Counted from the first letter of the stretch, positions 49,419-58,326 are shown. The stretch is 64,000 nucleotides of DNA from DAOVRD01 sp964521715 (GCA_964521715.1 CAZFSS010000003.1:62001-126000), one strand, 5' to 3'. Translations and numbers: made by a program. Notes: generated by a model from the letters alone, not told the origin.

Positions 49419-52273
49419 CGCGGTCGCGCAAAGAACTCCTTTGTCGCCCTCAACGCGTCCTGGCGATCTCGGAACACGTGGTGCCGCGTCGGAAGGCTGC
49501 TCAGGAAACTCCTCCCGTACGCCTTGGTCACCATGCGCCTGTCCGTGACGATGATGACGCCCGTGTCCGTCCGGTTGCGGATCAGCCGGCCGAAGCCCTG
49601 CCTGAAGCTGATCACGGCCTCCGGCAGCGTGTAGTGGAGGAAGGGGTCGCGGCCCAGGGTGCGCAGGTAATCGGTGCGGCCCCGAACGAGCGGGTCCGTG
49701 AAGACGTGGAAGGGCAGCTTGGTCAGCACCAGGCAGCTCAGGGTCTCGCCCGATATGTCCACTCCCTCCCAGAAGCTCCGCGTGCCGAGCAGGACTGAGG
49801 AAGTCACGCTGCGGAACAGGGACGTGACGGCCTCGCGGCTCCCGCTGTGGCCCTGGGCCAGCACCATGATGCCGGCCCTCTCCAGCGGCTCCTTGATCGT
49901 CTCGTAAACGGCGTCCAGCAGCGAGTACGACGTGAAGAGCACGAGCGCCCGCCCCTGCGTGCATTGCAGCAGGTCCGTCAGGAACGACGAAAGCTCATCG
50001 TCGAACACCCTGTCGCGCCGCCCGCCCGGATCCGGCAAGAAGGTCGACACGCCGACCAGAGCCTGCCGGTCGTAATCGAACGGCGAGCCCAGGGCCAGGA
50101 GCTGCATGCGGCCTGCGGGCAGCTCGCCGGCGCCCAGCCGCTCGCGCATGTAGTCGAAGCCTCCGTCCACCCGGAGCGTGGCGGAGGTCAGCACAACGCA
50201 CCGTTTCGCGTCGAAGAAGAAGCGCCGCATGTGGTCCGAGATCTGAAGGGGCGCGGCATGCAGGGAGTAGAACGTGCGTCTCTCGCGCGCAGTCCTCTCC
50301 AGCCAGTAGACGTGGCTCTCCTCCTCCTGCTTCAGGACGAACTCGACGGCCAGGCTCACGTCGCGCAGCCGCGCCACCTGCGCGCGCAGGTCGCCGGCAA
50401 GCTCTTCCGCAGCTTCGATCCGCTCCCCCGCGTCCTGGAGGGCCTTGGCTAGGCTCTCTGCCTTCTCGCCCAGGGAATGGATCGTCTGGCGCAGCCTTTC
50501 GGCAGCGCCCCACACCTCGCTGCCGGGTCCGAGGTCGGGCTGGCATTCCCGCAGCAGAAGCCTCTCCACGTAGGGCGGGAACTCCACGAAAGGCTCGGCC
50601 AGAAGCTCGAAGAACTGCCCGGCCGCGTCGACCACGTCGGTGACGGCGTCCATGGCTGCCCCTCCGAGGCCGTTGAGCCCCTCGCGAACGGCCGCGTCTG
50701 AGGGCCTCAGGCTCCGGCCGACCTCGTACATGACGGTGGCCAGCAGCCCGCTGCCGCTCCCGTCGCGCCGCGGCCGATAGAGGGAGTTCGTCACCCGGTA
50801 CACGCTCAGGCCGTCGACCACGGTGGCCAGCGCTTCGGTGGCGACGTCCTCCAGGTTGTGGGCTTCGTCGAAGACCAGACACCGATAGGGCGGAAGGACC
50901 GGCTGGTCCAGGCCCAGCTCCCAGAAGAGCAGGGCGTGGTTGACGACGATCAGGTCCGCAAGCTGCGCCAGGGCTCGGGCGCGCTGCACGAAGCACCTGC
51001 TGCGGAAGCGGCAGGCCCGGCCGAGGCATTCCTCGGGTCCTGTCACGATGGCTCCCGTGATGGAGGGGGCGCCGGGGCTCAGCAGGAAACCGTTGCACTC
51101 GGCCAGGTCGCCCGACTCCGTCCGGGCCGCCCACACCACGAGCGGCAGGAGCGTCATGAACTCCTCGCGCTCGGCCAGCTCGCGCTCGAAGTGGCGCACC
51201 AGATGCACGAAGCGGCGCACGCACAGGTAGTTGCGCCGGCCCTTCAGCAGCGCCGGCTCGAACCGCCCGGGCAGCAGATCCATCAAGAGAGGCAGGTCCT
51301 TGCGGTAGAGCTGCTCCTGAAGGTTCTTCGTGTTCGTGGAGACGAGCACCTTGTCGCCGTTCGTGCAGGCCCACGCGATGGCCGGCAGCAGGTAGGCCAT
51401 GGACTTGCCCGTGCCCGTGCCGGCTTCCACCATGAGGTGATGGGGCTCGTTGAGAGCCTCGCAAACGGCCTTGACCATCTCAACCTGCTCGTCCCGCTGC
51501 TCGTACTGGGGCAGACGCTTGCCGACAGGGCCGCGCGGCGTGAACATCGCCGCGATTGCGTCCGTCGGCACGGGCTCGTCGGAAGGCTCGTCCTTTCCGC
51601 ACTTCTGCGCCCGCGAGAAGATCTCGCGGTGGTCCTGGAACAACGCCAGCAGGTCGTCCTCGGGGCGGGCGGACAGGTGCATCTCGCCTCGTCTCGATGC
51701 GGCCTCGGCAAGGAAGGGGGCGAGCGGGTCGTTCGCCGCCTCCGCGATGCGGCAGACGGCGTCCAGCGCCGCCGGCGGCATCTGCGCCAGCTCGTCCATC
51801 AAGGCGCCCCAGACGCGGGCCAGCAGCCGCGCCCGGGGCAGGGCGCGCACGGCTTCCACCGGCTCCAGGCCGAGGGCGCCCGCGACGCCTTCCAGGGAGT
51901 AGTCCGTCTGCTCGGGACGAGCGATCCGGGCTAGCCGCAACGCGTCCAGGCACTTCGTGGGCCTTGCCTCGGCGCTTTGCGCGAACGCGCGGAAGGACTC
52001 GACGTCGTAGACGACGAAAAACGCACCGCGGCCGAATGCGGCCAGCTCCTTCAGCACGGCCTCCGGCGGCGGCTTGCCCAGGACGTCGGTTTCCCGCAGG
52101 CCGGCGCGCTTCCTGAGCGCAGGGGAAAGCGCGCCCGCGTCGGCGATCTGCTCGAACTCGCGCGTCCGGCCGTCGCGGGCAGGGCGCACCGCCGCCGCTT
52201 CCAGCACGCTGTCCTCCGCCGGGGACGGGCCGGTAGTCAGCAGCGCGGCGAATGCGAGTGGCTTGGTGCCCAT
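49415..52273 (-). CDS. dinG: DinG-family ATP-dependent helicase with degenerate exonuclease domain
   Basis: The C-terminal ~700 residues are an XPD/DinG-type superfamily 2 helicase: Walker A EAGTGTGKS near residue 287, iron-sulfur cysteines in NYLCVRRF and CLGRACRFRSRCFVQ, the DEAH box VFDEAHNLEDVA and motif VI QGFGRLIRNRTDTG. It would unwind 5'-3', including D-loops or R-loops. The N-terminal ~160 residues align by layout with a DnaQ-type exonuclease (FAALLTTGPSP, YSLEGVAGALGL), but the acidic DxE and the HxAxxD motifs are missing. ATG 52273 has GGGAGA upstream. It has its own promoter and diverges from proC. Confidence 0.9.
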   Translation of the reverse strand: MGTKPLAFAALLTTGPSPAEDSVLEAAAVRPARDGRTREFEQIADAGALSPALRKRAGLRETDVLGKPPPEAVLKELAAFGRGAFFVVYDVESFRAFAQSAEARPTKCLDALRLARIARPEQTDYSLEGVAGALGLEPVEAVRALPRARLLARVWGALMDELAQMPPAALDAVCRIAEAANDPLAPFLAEAASRRGEMHLSARPEDDLLALFQDHREIFSRAQKCGKDEPSDEPVPTDAIAAMFTPRGPVGKRLPQYEQRDEQVEMVKAVCEALNEPHHLMVEAGTGTGKSMAYLLPAIAWACTNGDKVLVSTNTKNLQEQLYRKDLPLLMDLLPGRFEPALLKGRRNYLCVRRFVHLVRHFERELAEREEFMTLLPLVVWAARTESGDLAECNGFLLSPGAPSITGAIVTGPEECLGRACRFRSRCFVQRARALAQLADLIVVNHALLFWELGLDQPVLPPYRCLVFDEAHNLEDVATEALATVVDGLSVYRVTNSLYRPRRDGSGSGLLATVMYEVGRSLRPSDAAVREGLNGLGGAAMDAVTDVVDAAGQFFELLAEPFVEFPPYVERLLLRECQPDLGPGSEVWGAAERLRQTIHSLGEKAESLAKALQDAGERIEAAEELAGDLRAQVARLRDVSLAVEFVLKQEEESHVYWLERTARERRTFYSLHAAPLQISDHMRRFFFDAKRCVVLTSATLRVDGGFDYMRERLGAGELPAGRMQLLALGSPFDYDRQALVGVSTFLPDPGGRRDRVFDDELSSFLTDLLQCTQGRALVLFTSYSLLDAVYETIKEPLERAGIMVLAQGHSGSREAVTSLFRSVTSSVLLGTRSFWEGVDISGETLSCLVLTKLPFHVFTDPLVRGRTDYLRTLGRDPFLHYTLPEAVISFRQGFGRLIRNRTDTGVIIVTDRRMVTKAYGRSFLSSLPTRHHVFRDRQDALRATKEFFARPR

Positions 52274-52284
52274 GTTCTCCCGCT

Positions 52285-52312
52285 ATTATACGCACGTTTA
52301 GTAGCTCTGCAA
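52285..52312 (-). promoter_or_regulatory. promoter of the dinG-like gene
   Basis: On the minus strand TTGCAG (52307-52312), 16-nt spacer, perfect TATAAT (52285-52290). The predicted leader is very short, about 5 nt. Confidence 0.6.
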
Positions 52313-52359
52313 GGGACGGGGGCTTGCTTGCGGAGCGCGAGGCGCTCGGCAGCGGCTTA

Positions 52360-52388
52360 TTGCAAATCGCCGGGCCTTTGCCAATAAT
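52360..52388 (+). promoter_or_regulatory. promoter of proC
   Basis: TTGCAA (52360-52365), 17-nt spacer, AATAAT (52383-52388), about 50 nt before the proC start at 52446. Confidence 0.58.
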
Positions 52389-52445
52389 ACGCCCCGGGCT
52401 TGGCGCCCCGCCGCGCCGTTATGGTCGTTCTTCCCGGAGGCGCAC

Positions 52446-53261
52446 ATGATCCAGCGAACGATGGGCTTCATCGGCGCCGGCACGATGGCCGGCGCGCTCA
52501 TGGACGGCATGCTTCGGGCGGGCGCCGCCAGCGCGCAGAGGCTGTACGCCAGCGACCCGTCGCCGGAGCGCCGCAAGGCCTTCGCCGCCACGATCGGGCA
52601 GAACGTGCTCGCGGACAATGTGACGCTCGTGCAGGCCTGCCGGGTCGTGGTCCTGAGCGTCAAGCCGAACGTCGTGCCCGCCGTGGCCGAGCAGATCGCC
52701 CGCCACCTCATGTCCAATCACCTGGTCGTCTCGATAGCCGCCGGCGTCACGCTGGCGCGGCTGCGCGGGATGCTGGGCACGGATCGCCTTGTGCGCGTGA
52801 TGCCGAACACCCCGGCCCTCGTCGGGGCGGGGGCGGCGGCTTACTGCGCCGCTCCCGGGGCGACCACTGAGGACGCCGACCTCGTGGCGGAGATGCTGGG
52901 CGCCGTCGGCCTGTGCGTGCGGGTGGGCGAGGAGGGCCAAATGGACGCAGTGACGGGCCTGAGTGGCAGCGGGCCCGCATACGTTTACCTCGTCATACAG
53001 GCCCTCAGGGAGGGCGGAGCGGCCGCAGGGCTTGGCCCCCGTGCGGCGGCGGAACTGGCCGCACAGACGGTCCTGGGGGCAGCCAGGATGGTCCTGGAGA
53101 CCGGCAGGGACCCCCGGGAACTCATCCGCGACGTGGCGACGCCCGGCGGCACCACCGTGGAGGGCCTGGCCGTGCTGGAGGAGGCCGGCGTGCCGAAGGC
53201 CTTCCGCGACGCCGTCCTCGCCGCCACGGCGAAGTCCCGCCGCCTGTCCCGGGGCGACTGA
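52446..53261 (+). CDS. proC: Pyrroline-5-carboxylate reductase
   Basis: It reduces pyrroline-5-carboxylate to proline with NAD(P)H. The Rossmann fold starts MGFIGAGTMAGALMDGML and shows VVLSVKPNVVPAV and VRVMPNTPALVGAGAAAY. The C-terminal dimerisation domain has the ProC signature VTGLSGSGPAYVYLVI, then AAELAAQTVLGAARM and DVATPGGTTVEGL. The 271 residues are typical. ATG 52446 has GGAGG about 6 nt upstream. It converges on ispF, with only 3 nt between stops. Confidence 0.95.
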   Translation: MIQRTMGFIGAGTMAGALMDGMLRAGAASAQRLYASDPSPERRKAFAATIGQNVLADNVTLVQACRVVVLSVKPNVVPAVAEQIARHLMSNHLVVSIAAGVTLARLRGMLGTDRLVRVMPNTPALVGAGAAAYCAAPGATTEDADLVAEMLGAVGLCVRVGEEGQMDAVTGLSGSGPAYVYLVIQALREGGAAAGLGPRAAAELAAQTVLGAARMVLETGRDPRELIRDVATPGGTTVEGLAVLEEAGVPKAFRDAVLAATAKSRRLSRGD

Positions 53262-53264
53262 GCC

Positions 53265-53750
53265 TCACGCCCCGGTCACGGGTCGCATCAGCACGACGGC
53301 GTGCACCTCGATGGCTTCGCCTCGGCCGACAGGCCCGAGCCCCTCGGCCGTGCGGGCCTTGATGCTCATGCTTGCGGCGGGCAAGGCCATGATCGCGGCC
53401 AGGCGGTCGCGCATCTTGGCCTTCGCTTCGCCCAGGCGAGGCCGCTCGGCCACGATGTTGACGTCCACGTTGGAGGGCGCGAGTCCGGCCTTCTCCCGGG
53501 CCAATCGGACGGCCGCCTCGAGGATGCGGGCGCTGTCGGCGTCCTTCCACTCTTCGTCCGTGTCAGGGAAGTGCTCCCCGATGTCCCCGAGGGCTGCCGC
53601 CCCCAGGACGGCGTCCGCCACGGCGTGCATCACGGCGTCGCCGTCGCTGTGGGCGATGAGGCGGGGATAACCGGGGAAGCGCACTCCGCCCAGCACGAGC
53701 GTGCCGTCCTCGCCGAACCTGTGGATGTCGTACCCGATGCCTACCCGCAT
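53265..53750 (-). CDS. ispF: 2-C-methyl-D-erythritol 2,4-cyclodiphosphate synthase
   Basis: It closes the cyclodiphosphate ring in the non-mevalonate isoprenoid pathway. The zinc-binding DIHRF (D..H) is near the N terminus. The signature IAHSDGDAVMHAVADAVLGA is followed by LGDIGEHFPDTD. The C-terminal half shows ARILEAAVRLAREKAG, ERPRLGEAKAKM and ARTAEGLGPVGRGEAI. ATG 53750 has GAGG about 6 nt upstream; GTG 53756 is possible. At 161 residues it has the normal length. It is not fused to IspD, and no ispD is nearby. Confidence 0.95.
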   Translation of the reverse strand: MRVGIGYDIHRFGEDGTLVLGGVRFPGYPRLIAHSDGDAVMHAVADAVLGAAALGDIGEHFPDTDEEWKDADSARILEAAVRLAREKAGLAPSNVDVNIVAERPRLGEAKAKMRDRLAAIMALPAASMSIKARTAEGLGPVGRGEAIEVHAVVLMRPVTGA

Positions 53751-53797
53751 CTGCACCTCACGGACCGGGCGATGAGCCGCGGGGCTGACGCGCGCAT

Positions 53798-53826
53798 ATT
53801 CTACTTCCGGACACGCCCGCTGTCAC
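53798..53826 (-). promoter_or_regulatory. promoter of ispF
   Basis: On the minus strand GTGACA (53821-53826), 17-nt spacer, TAGAAT (53798-53803). Confidence 0.52.
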
Positions 53827-53967
53827 ACGCATGTGCGACAGGGACCTTCGATTGACAGCCCGGCCGCGCGGCATCAGAATGGGATCGGACCCTAAGAGCC
53901 TCTAGTGTGCTGTCAAGGAAGTCGTCTTGCATTTTCGCAGCCACCGCTCGATAGCGGCCGCGACCCT

Positions 53968-53995
53968 GTAGGGGCACGGCGCGCCGTGCCCCTAC
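53968..53995. repeat. 28-bp perfect palindrome, copy 2
   Basis: Identical in all 28 positions to 21965-21992 (half-site GTAGGGGCACGGCG). The flanking sequences of the two copies are not alike beyond a few bases. Confidence 0.88.
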
Positions 53996-54050
53996 GTATC
54001 AGTCCGCACATGACACCGGCTGCAGAACGCAAGGTTGCTTGTTGAACAGC

Positions 54051-54320
54051 CCTCTAGCAGAATGCCGCGTGAGCCGCGTTGCGCCTCCGGCCGGGTGGAT
54101 GCAAGAAAGGGCTCCGAGCTCGTGCCAGGGTCAGGCACGGCGAGGAGGCCTGACACAGCAGACGCCGGCCTGAGCCGCAACCCGAAGGGACGGGCGTCCT
54201 TCGCCGCATTCCGGCGTCGCGCAGGCTTGGCGCATCGGGCCCCTAATGCGCCGGCGCCCGACGCTCCTTGGCCTGCGGCGAAGTCCGCTCCGTCGCGGCC
54301 ACGGGTCATTCTGCTAGAGG
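54051..54320. mobile_element. MITE-like 270-bp element with imperfect ~27-bp inverted ends
   Basis: CCTCTAGCAGAATG (54051-54064) is exactly complementary to 54307-54320, and similarity continues imperfectly inward to GCCGCG on both sides. The interior has no convincing gene. No clear target duplication is seen. The right end lies 4 nt before the ribosome binding site of the ECF sigma gene, so the element may supply part of its upstream control region. Confidence 0.65.
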
Positions 54321-54337
54321 CTCTAGGAGGCGTTGCC

Positions 54338-54898
54338 ATGGAGAACGTATCTGCGTCCGAACGCCGGGCCGGCGCGCGCGATGAGGAGTTGTGGGCGGCC
54401 TTCGTCCGGGGAGACGACTCGGCGCTGGAGGCGCTCGTCCGGCGGCACAGCGACGCCCTGTACTGGTATCTGCTGCTGAGCACCGGCAATCAGGACTCCG
54501 CCGTCCAATGCCTGCGGGACGTGTGGGCACTGCTGGTCGCCTGGCGCCGTCCGTTCGAGGGTTTCGCGGGCTTCAAGGCCTGGCTCTACGCCGTGGCCAC
54601 GCAGAACTCCGTTCCCGCCACCCACCCCGAACCGCTCGGCCTGACCGATCTGATCGACGACATGAAGAGGGGGCCCCAGACGTCCCGGCGCTCGAAGCTC
54701 TTCTTCGCGATCAAGGACCTGTCGCGCTTCGTCCGTCAGCCGTTCCTTCTGGTCACCGTGGGGCGCCTGACGGTCGAAGAGGCCGCGGCGGCCTGCAACT
54801 TCACGGTCGACCGAACGCTGAGCTGCGTGCAGAAGGCGTTCCGCTGGCTGGCGCGCACGGACGCCTTCAGCACAGTGCAATCCAGCGATGAAATGTAG
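54338..54898 (+). CDS. ECF-type RNA polymerase sigma factor
   Basis: The 186-residue protein has sigma region 2 (about residues 17-95: LWAAFVRGDDSALEALVRRH, WYLLLSTGNQDSAVQCLRDVW, FKAWLYAVATQN) and a divergent region 4 (about 145-180: RLTVEEAAAACNFTVDRTLS split before CVQKAFRWL). A linker of about 45 residues separates them. ATG 54338 has a perfect AGGAGG 7 nt upstream. Its end overlaps the anti-sigma gene by 11 nt, typical of a sigma/anti-sigma pair. The promoter it recognises is not known; no internal autoregulated promoter could be identified by eye. Confidence 0.78.
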   Translation: MENVSASERRAGARDEELWAAFVRGDDSALEALVRRHSDALYWYLLLSTGNQDSAVQCLRDVWALLVAWRRPFEGFAGFKAWLYAVATQNSVPATHPEPLGLTDLIDDMKRGPQTSRRSKLFFAIKDLSRFVRQPFLLVTVGRLTVEEAAAACNFTVDRTLSCVQKAFRWLARTDAFSTVQSSDEM

Positions 54899-57215
54899 AG
54901 ACACAGAGCGCCTGATTGTGTTGACGCTGCTCGGCGCGCCCGACGCGGATGCGCGCGCCGCGCTTGAGGAGCACCTGTGCGCGTGCGTCAGGTGCGCGCG
55001 GCGCACGGCGCTCTATGGGACGGTTCGGGACGACGTGCGCCGGATGGAACGGGTGGCGCCGCCCGAGGAGGCGCGGGACTTCGTGGACCGGGCTGTTCGG
55101 GAGGCGCTGGAGGCCGCCCCGGGGGCGCGGCCCGCGCGGAGGGCGCCTGCCGATCCCCGTCCCGAGCGGTCCACCGCGTTCAAGGTGCTGGCGTTCATCG
55201 GCGCCGTCGCAGCCCTGGTGGCCCTGGTGGCCGTGATGCTGGCGGCATTCGGGGAGCGCGGGGAGCCGCAACCGGGCATGGGCGACGTGGTCTTCTCGAC
55301 CGGAGAGGTGGAGGTGAGCACGCCGGGCGCGGCCATGTGGCGCGAACTCGGGCGAAGGGAGTTCCTGCCCGCCGGCGCGCGGCTGCGCACGGGAGCGGAC
55401 TCGCTGCTGGAAGTGCGGGGTCCGGGCGTCTCGTGGCGCCTGCCCGGGATGTCAGGGATCGCCCTGGAAGGGCCTGCCCAGGCCGAACTGCTGGCCGGGC
55501 GGCTGCACGTGCGCGCCGACGGCGGGCAGGGAGAGGACGTGCGGCTCGCAGGCGCTGGCGGCCTCGTCACGTGCCCCGAGGGCGAGTTCGTCGCCGTCCT
55601 CTCGATGAAGCGCATGCGCGTCGGCTGCGTCTCCGGGCGCCTGTCGCTGGAGGGGGAGGGCGGACCCGTAGAGCTGGCGGCCGGCCAGGTCGCGATGCTG
55701 GCCGAGGGCAAGCTCACCGGGCCGGTGCGGCGCGCGCGGAGCGGGGACCTCACGCACTGGCTCAAGATGTTCGACGCGCCGGCGGACGGCGGCCTCGCCA
55801 TGCGGCAGCTCGCCTGCGTCTGCATCTCGCCGGACGCTCCGGCCCTGCCGCCGGAAGTCGTGATCGAAGACCTGGCGATATCCGCCAGGGCGAGCGGCCC
55901 GATCGCCGTGGTGAGCGTTCGCGCCCGGCTTGCGAACACGGGGGCGGAGGAGTGGCGCGGGAGCTTCTCGGTGGGTCAGGCGTTGCTGCCCCTGGCCATC
56001 GCCCAGTCGGGGGATGCGCCCCTCGTCCTTGCACCGGGAGAGGCCCGGTCCCACGAGGCCGCCGCCGTCTGCCTGATGAGGGGCCGGAGCGGGTTCTTCG
56101 GCCTCGGGCTGAACCCGCAGGCGTGGACCCCGAACCCGATCGGGCGACTGCGATTGGCCGTCCGGGCGTCGGCGGACGGGGGCATCAAGGAATTCACCTG
56201 TCCCACGGCGGCCTACCGCGCGAGGCGCCAGCAGGCCGTGGACTGGTCCTGGAGCGCCGCGCAGTTCGACCCCCGGCGCCCGCTGGTCGTGGAGTTCGCG
56301 TTCGGCGAGCCGGACGGCGTGGACGCCCTGTGGCTCTCCGGGCAGGCCGGCGAGCGGGGCGTCGTCGCGTGGCGGCCGGACGCGCGGAAGGAGGACTGGG
56401 TCCGCAAGGGGCGCAACGTCTTCTTCGCGTTCGACGCGGCGGCGGACTTCGGCCCGGGCGGCCGTGCGTACGCGCACGAGGTGCTGGAGGTCCTGCTGCG
56501 CTCGCTCCCGCCGGGCTGCGCGACGGCGCTTCTGGCGTACGACGGCAAGGTGAGGAGCGCTCCCGATCCGCTGGCTCTGCATCTGCCCGCCCGCGTGGAA
56601 GCCATGCTGTCCGCGCTGTGGAGCCTGGAGGACGGGGGAGACCGCAACACGCGCAGTTTTCTCGCTCTGGCGCTTGAGTGGGCGTCCGTCCCGGAGGGGG
56701 ACGGGCTGCTTGTGTTCGTGACAGGTCGAGGCGGCGCGGACGAGCTCGGCCCGGCAGTGACCGGGCCGGACAACGGCGCGCTGCGTGTGGCGACGCTCCA
56801 GGTCGGCGCGACCGAGCCTGCCGCCGCCTATCAGTCGCTGTGCGCAGGCTCAGGCGGGGTGGCGCTGGCGCTGCCGCCCGCGTGCGCCCCCGAACTGGCC
56901 GCGCTGGACTTCGTGGCCAACCTGGGCTCGCCCGCAGCGGCGGACGTGGGAGTCGAGCTCACGCGCGGGAGCTGCGAGGGCCTGATAACCGGCGCAGCCC
57001 GGTTCGCCAACCAGCCGGTTGCGATTGTCGTCGAGCCCTCGCCCGGCGCGGCACGCGTCAGCGGGCGGTTCCACGCTGCGGCCGGCGGCGACCGGCTGAC
57101 GCGCGACTTCGAACTGGCGACGCCGGCGCAAGCCGACGTCCAAGGCGCCGCGGCGGACGCGCTGATCGAAGCGCTGTCCCACCGGTCGGCGCCGGCTGCG
57201 TCCGGGGACCGCTGA
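54888..57215 (+). CDS. Membrane anti-sigma factor with zinc finger, FecR and vWA-like region
   Basis: The N terminus has a ZAS-type zinc motif H29-x3-C33-x2-C36 (LEEHLCACVRCARR), the part that would hold the sigma factor. A membrane segment lies near residues 98-118 (VLAFIGAVAALVALVAVM). A FecR-like beta region follows at about 130-265 (GDVVFSTGEVEVSTPG, AGARLRTGADSLLEVRG, VELAAGQVAML). The C-terminal 500 residues include a VIT-like part and a vWA-like fold (VFFAFDAAADFG, GCATALLAYDGKVRS, GLLVFVTGRGG), where the metal-site DxSxS is not conserved. The 775 residues are far longer than usual anti-sigma factors. It would sense an envelope signal and release the sigma factor encoded just upstream. 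Confidence 0.78.
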   Translation: MKCRDTERLIVLTLLGAPDADARAALEEHLCACVRCARRTALYGTVRDDVRRMERVAPPEEARDFVDRAVREALEAAPGARPARRAPADPRPERSTAFKVLAFIGAVAALVALVAVMLAAFGERGEPQPGMGDVVFSTGEVEVSTPGAAMWRELGRREFLPAGARLRTGADSLLEVRGPGVSWRLPGMSGIALEGPAQAELLAGRLHVRADGGQGEDVRLAGAGGLVTCPEGEFVAVLSMKRMRVGCVSGRLSLEGEGGPVELAAGQVAMLAEGKLTGPVRRARSGDLTHWLKMFDAPADGGLAMRQLACVCISPDAPALPPEVVIEDLAISARASGPIAVVSVRARLANTGAEEWRGSFSVGQALLPLAIAQSGDAPLVLAPGEARSHEAAAVCLMRGRSGFFGLGLNPQAWTPNPIGRLRLAVRASADGGIKEFTCPTAAYRARRQQAVDWSWSAAQFDPRRPLVVEFAFGEPDGVDALWLSGQAGERGVVAWRPDARKEDWVRKGRNVFFAFDAAADFGPGGRAYAHEVLEVLLRSLPPGCATALLAYDGKVRSAPDPLALHLPARVEAMLSALWSLEDGGDRNTRSFLALALEWASVPEGDGLLVFVTGRGGADELGPAVTGPDNGALRVATLQVGATEPAAAYQSLCAGSGGVALALPPACAPELAALDFVANLGSPAAADVGVELTRGSCEGLITGAARFANQPVAIVVEPSPGAARVSGRFHAAAGGDRLTRDFELATPAQADVQGAAADALIEALSHRSAPAASGDR

Positions 57216-57318
57216 GGGCGAGGGGCGAAAACGTGTGAAATCCATCCCGGCTCTCTGTTAGAATGACGCGCCCGGGATGACGTGTCAGGCGTCGTCGAGG
57301 CACTGCGGGAAGGGACCC

Positions 57319-58326
57319 ATGCACAAGGGGCGAGCGCTGCCGTCCGGCCTGTTGGCGGGATTCGCGTCCGTCGCGCTGGCAGTGGCCTGCGTCGCAGGCG
57401 GCGTATCGGCCGTCGAGGTGTGGACGCCGGAGACGGGCGAAGTGGAGCTCGAGAAGGCGCCCCGCGACACGGCCGATGCGCGCCGGGAGCACGCGCTGGC
57501 CCTGATCGGGGCAGGGCAGTGGGGCAGCGGCATAGCGGAGCTTCGCGCGCTGATCGAGGCGGACCCCGAGGGGGAATGGGTGCCGGAGGCCCGGCTTGCC
57601 ATAGCGCAGGGACTGCTGGCGCAAGGCGACGCCGTCGACGCCTTCGAGGAGCTGGAGAAGCTGCGCACGGGGCGGGAGGAGACGCCGCTTGGCAAACGGG
57701 CCAGGGAGCTCCAGTTCAGGGCGGCAAGGGTGCAGTCCGAGCGCGGGCTCGGCCCGGCGCGCAAGCTCTACGACCGGATCATGGAGACGCCCGCCGACGC
57801 CGAAGAGGCGGCCCTCGCCCAGAAGGAGAAGGCCGACGCCGTCTTTGCCGCGGGCCGCTACGTCGAGGCCCAGGACGAATACATGGCGCTCGTGGACCTC
57901 TACCCCTACAGCGAGTGGGTGCCTTACTGCACGTTCAAGATAGCCCAGTGCGAGTGGGAGCTGGCCAGGTGGCTCCAGTTGGGGATGGAGGGCGTGCGCA
58001 AAGCCGAGCGTTCGCTGCGCGACTTCGTCGAGACGTTCCCGACGCATTCCTACGCGCCGCAGGCGAAGGAGATGCTGGCGGACGCGCGCCGCACCATGGC
58101 CGAGCTCTGCCAGGACATCGCTGCGTTCTACATCAAGACCAAGAATAGGCCGTGGGCGGCCGTCAGCTACCTCGATTGGATAGTGCAGGAACTGGCGGAG
58201 ACGCCCCAGGCCGAGTGGGCGGCGGAAGAGCTGAAGGCGGTGAAGGCGCAGAAGGAGACCCCGCTGCACGGCAGCCTGCGGCCCCTCAAGCTGGACGGGG
58301 TGAGCAGGCAGGAAGCGGGCGGTTAG
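57319..58326 (+). CDS. BamD/YfiO-like TPR protein
   Basis: ATG 57319 has GGGAAGGGA upstream and opens a signal peptide ending near GVSA. The 335-residue product has five or so TPR-like helical pairs: HALALIGAGQWGSGIAELRAL, EARLAIAQGLLAQGDAVDAF split by a turn, ADAVFAAGRYVEAQDEYMAL and RKAERSLRDFVETFPTHSYA. The last resembles the BamD pattern of tail repeats (FVxxFPxxSYAxxA). BamD is part of the outer-membrane protein assembly complex; a lipid-attachment cysteine is not certain (AVACVAGG has alanine where leucine is usual). It lies upstream of lptE-like and ftsH genes. Confidence 0.72.
   Translation: MHKGRALPSGLLAGFASVALAVACVAGGVSAVEVWTPETGEVELEKAPRDTADARREHALALIGAGQWGSGIAELRALIEADPEGEWVPEARLAIAQGLLAQGDAVDAFEELEKLRTGREETPLGKRARELQFRAARVQSERGLGPARKLYDRIMETPADAEEAALAQKEKADAVFAAGRYVEAQDEYMALVDLYPYSEWVPYCTFKIAQCEWELARWLQLGMEGVRKAERSLRDFVETFPTHSYAPQAKEMLADARRTMAELCQDIAAFYIKTKNRPWAAVSYLDWIVQELAETPQAEWAAEELKAVKAQKETPLHGSLRPLKLDGVSRQEAGG

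Larger units (their letters stand above)
53757..54337. other. 581-nt intergenic region between ispF and ECF sigma gene, rich in repeats
   Basis: No convincing gene is present. It holds the ispF promoter, copy 2 of the 28-bp palindrome, a MITE-like element (54051-54320) and an outer inverted repeat CTAGAGCCTCTAG-type (53895-53905 with 54314-54324). The right end of the repeats abuts the AGGAGG site of the sigma gene at 54325-54330. Confidence 0.7.
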
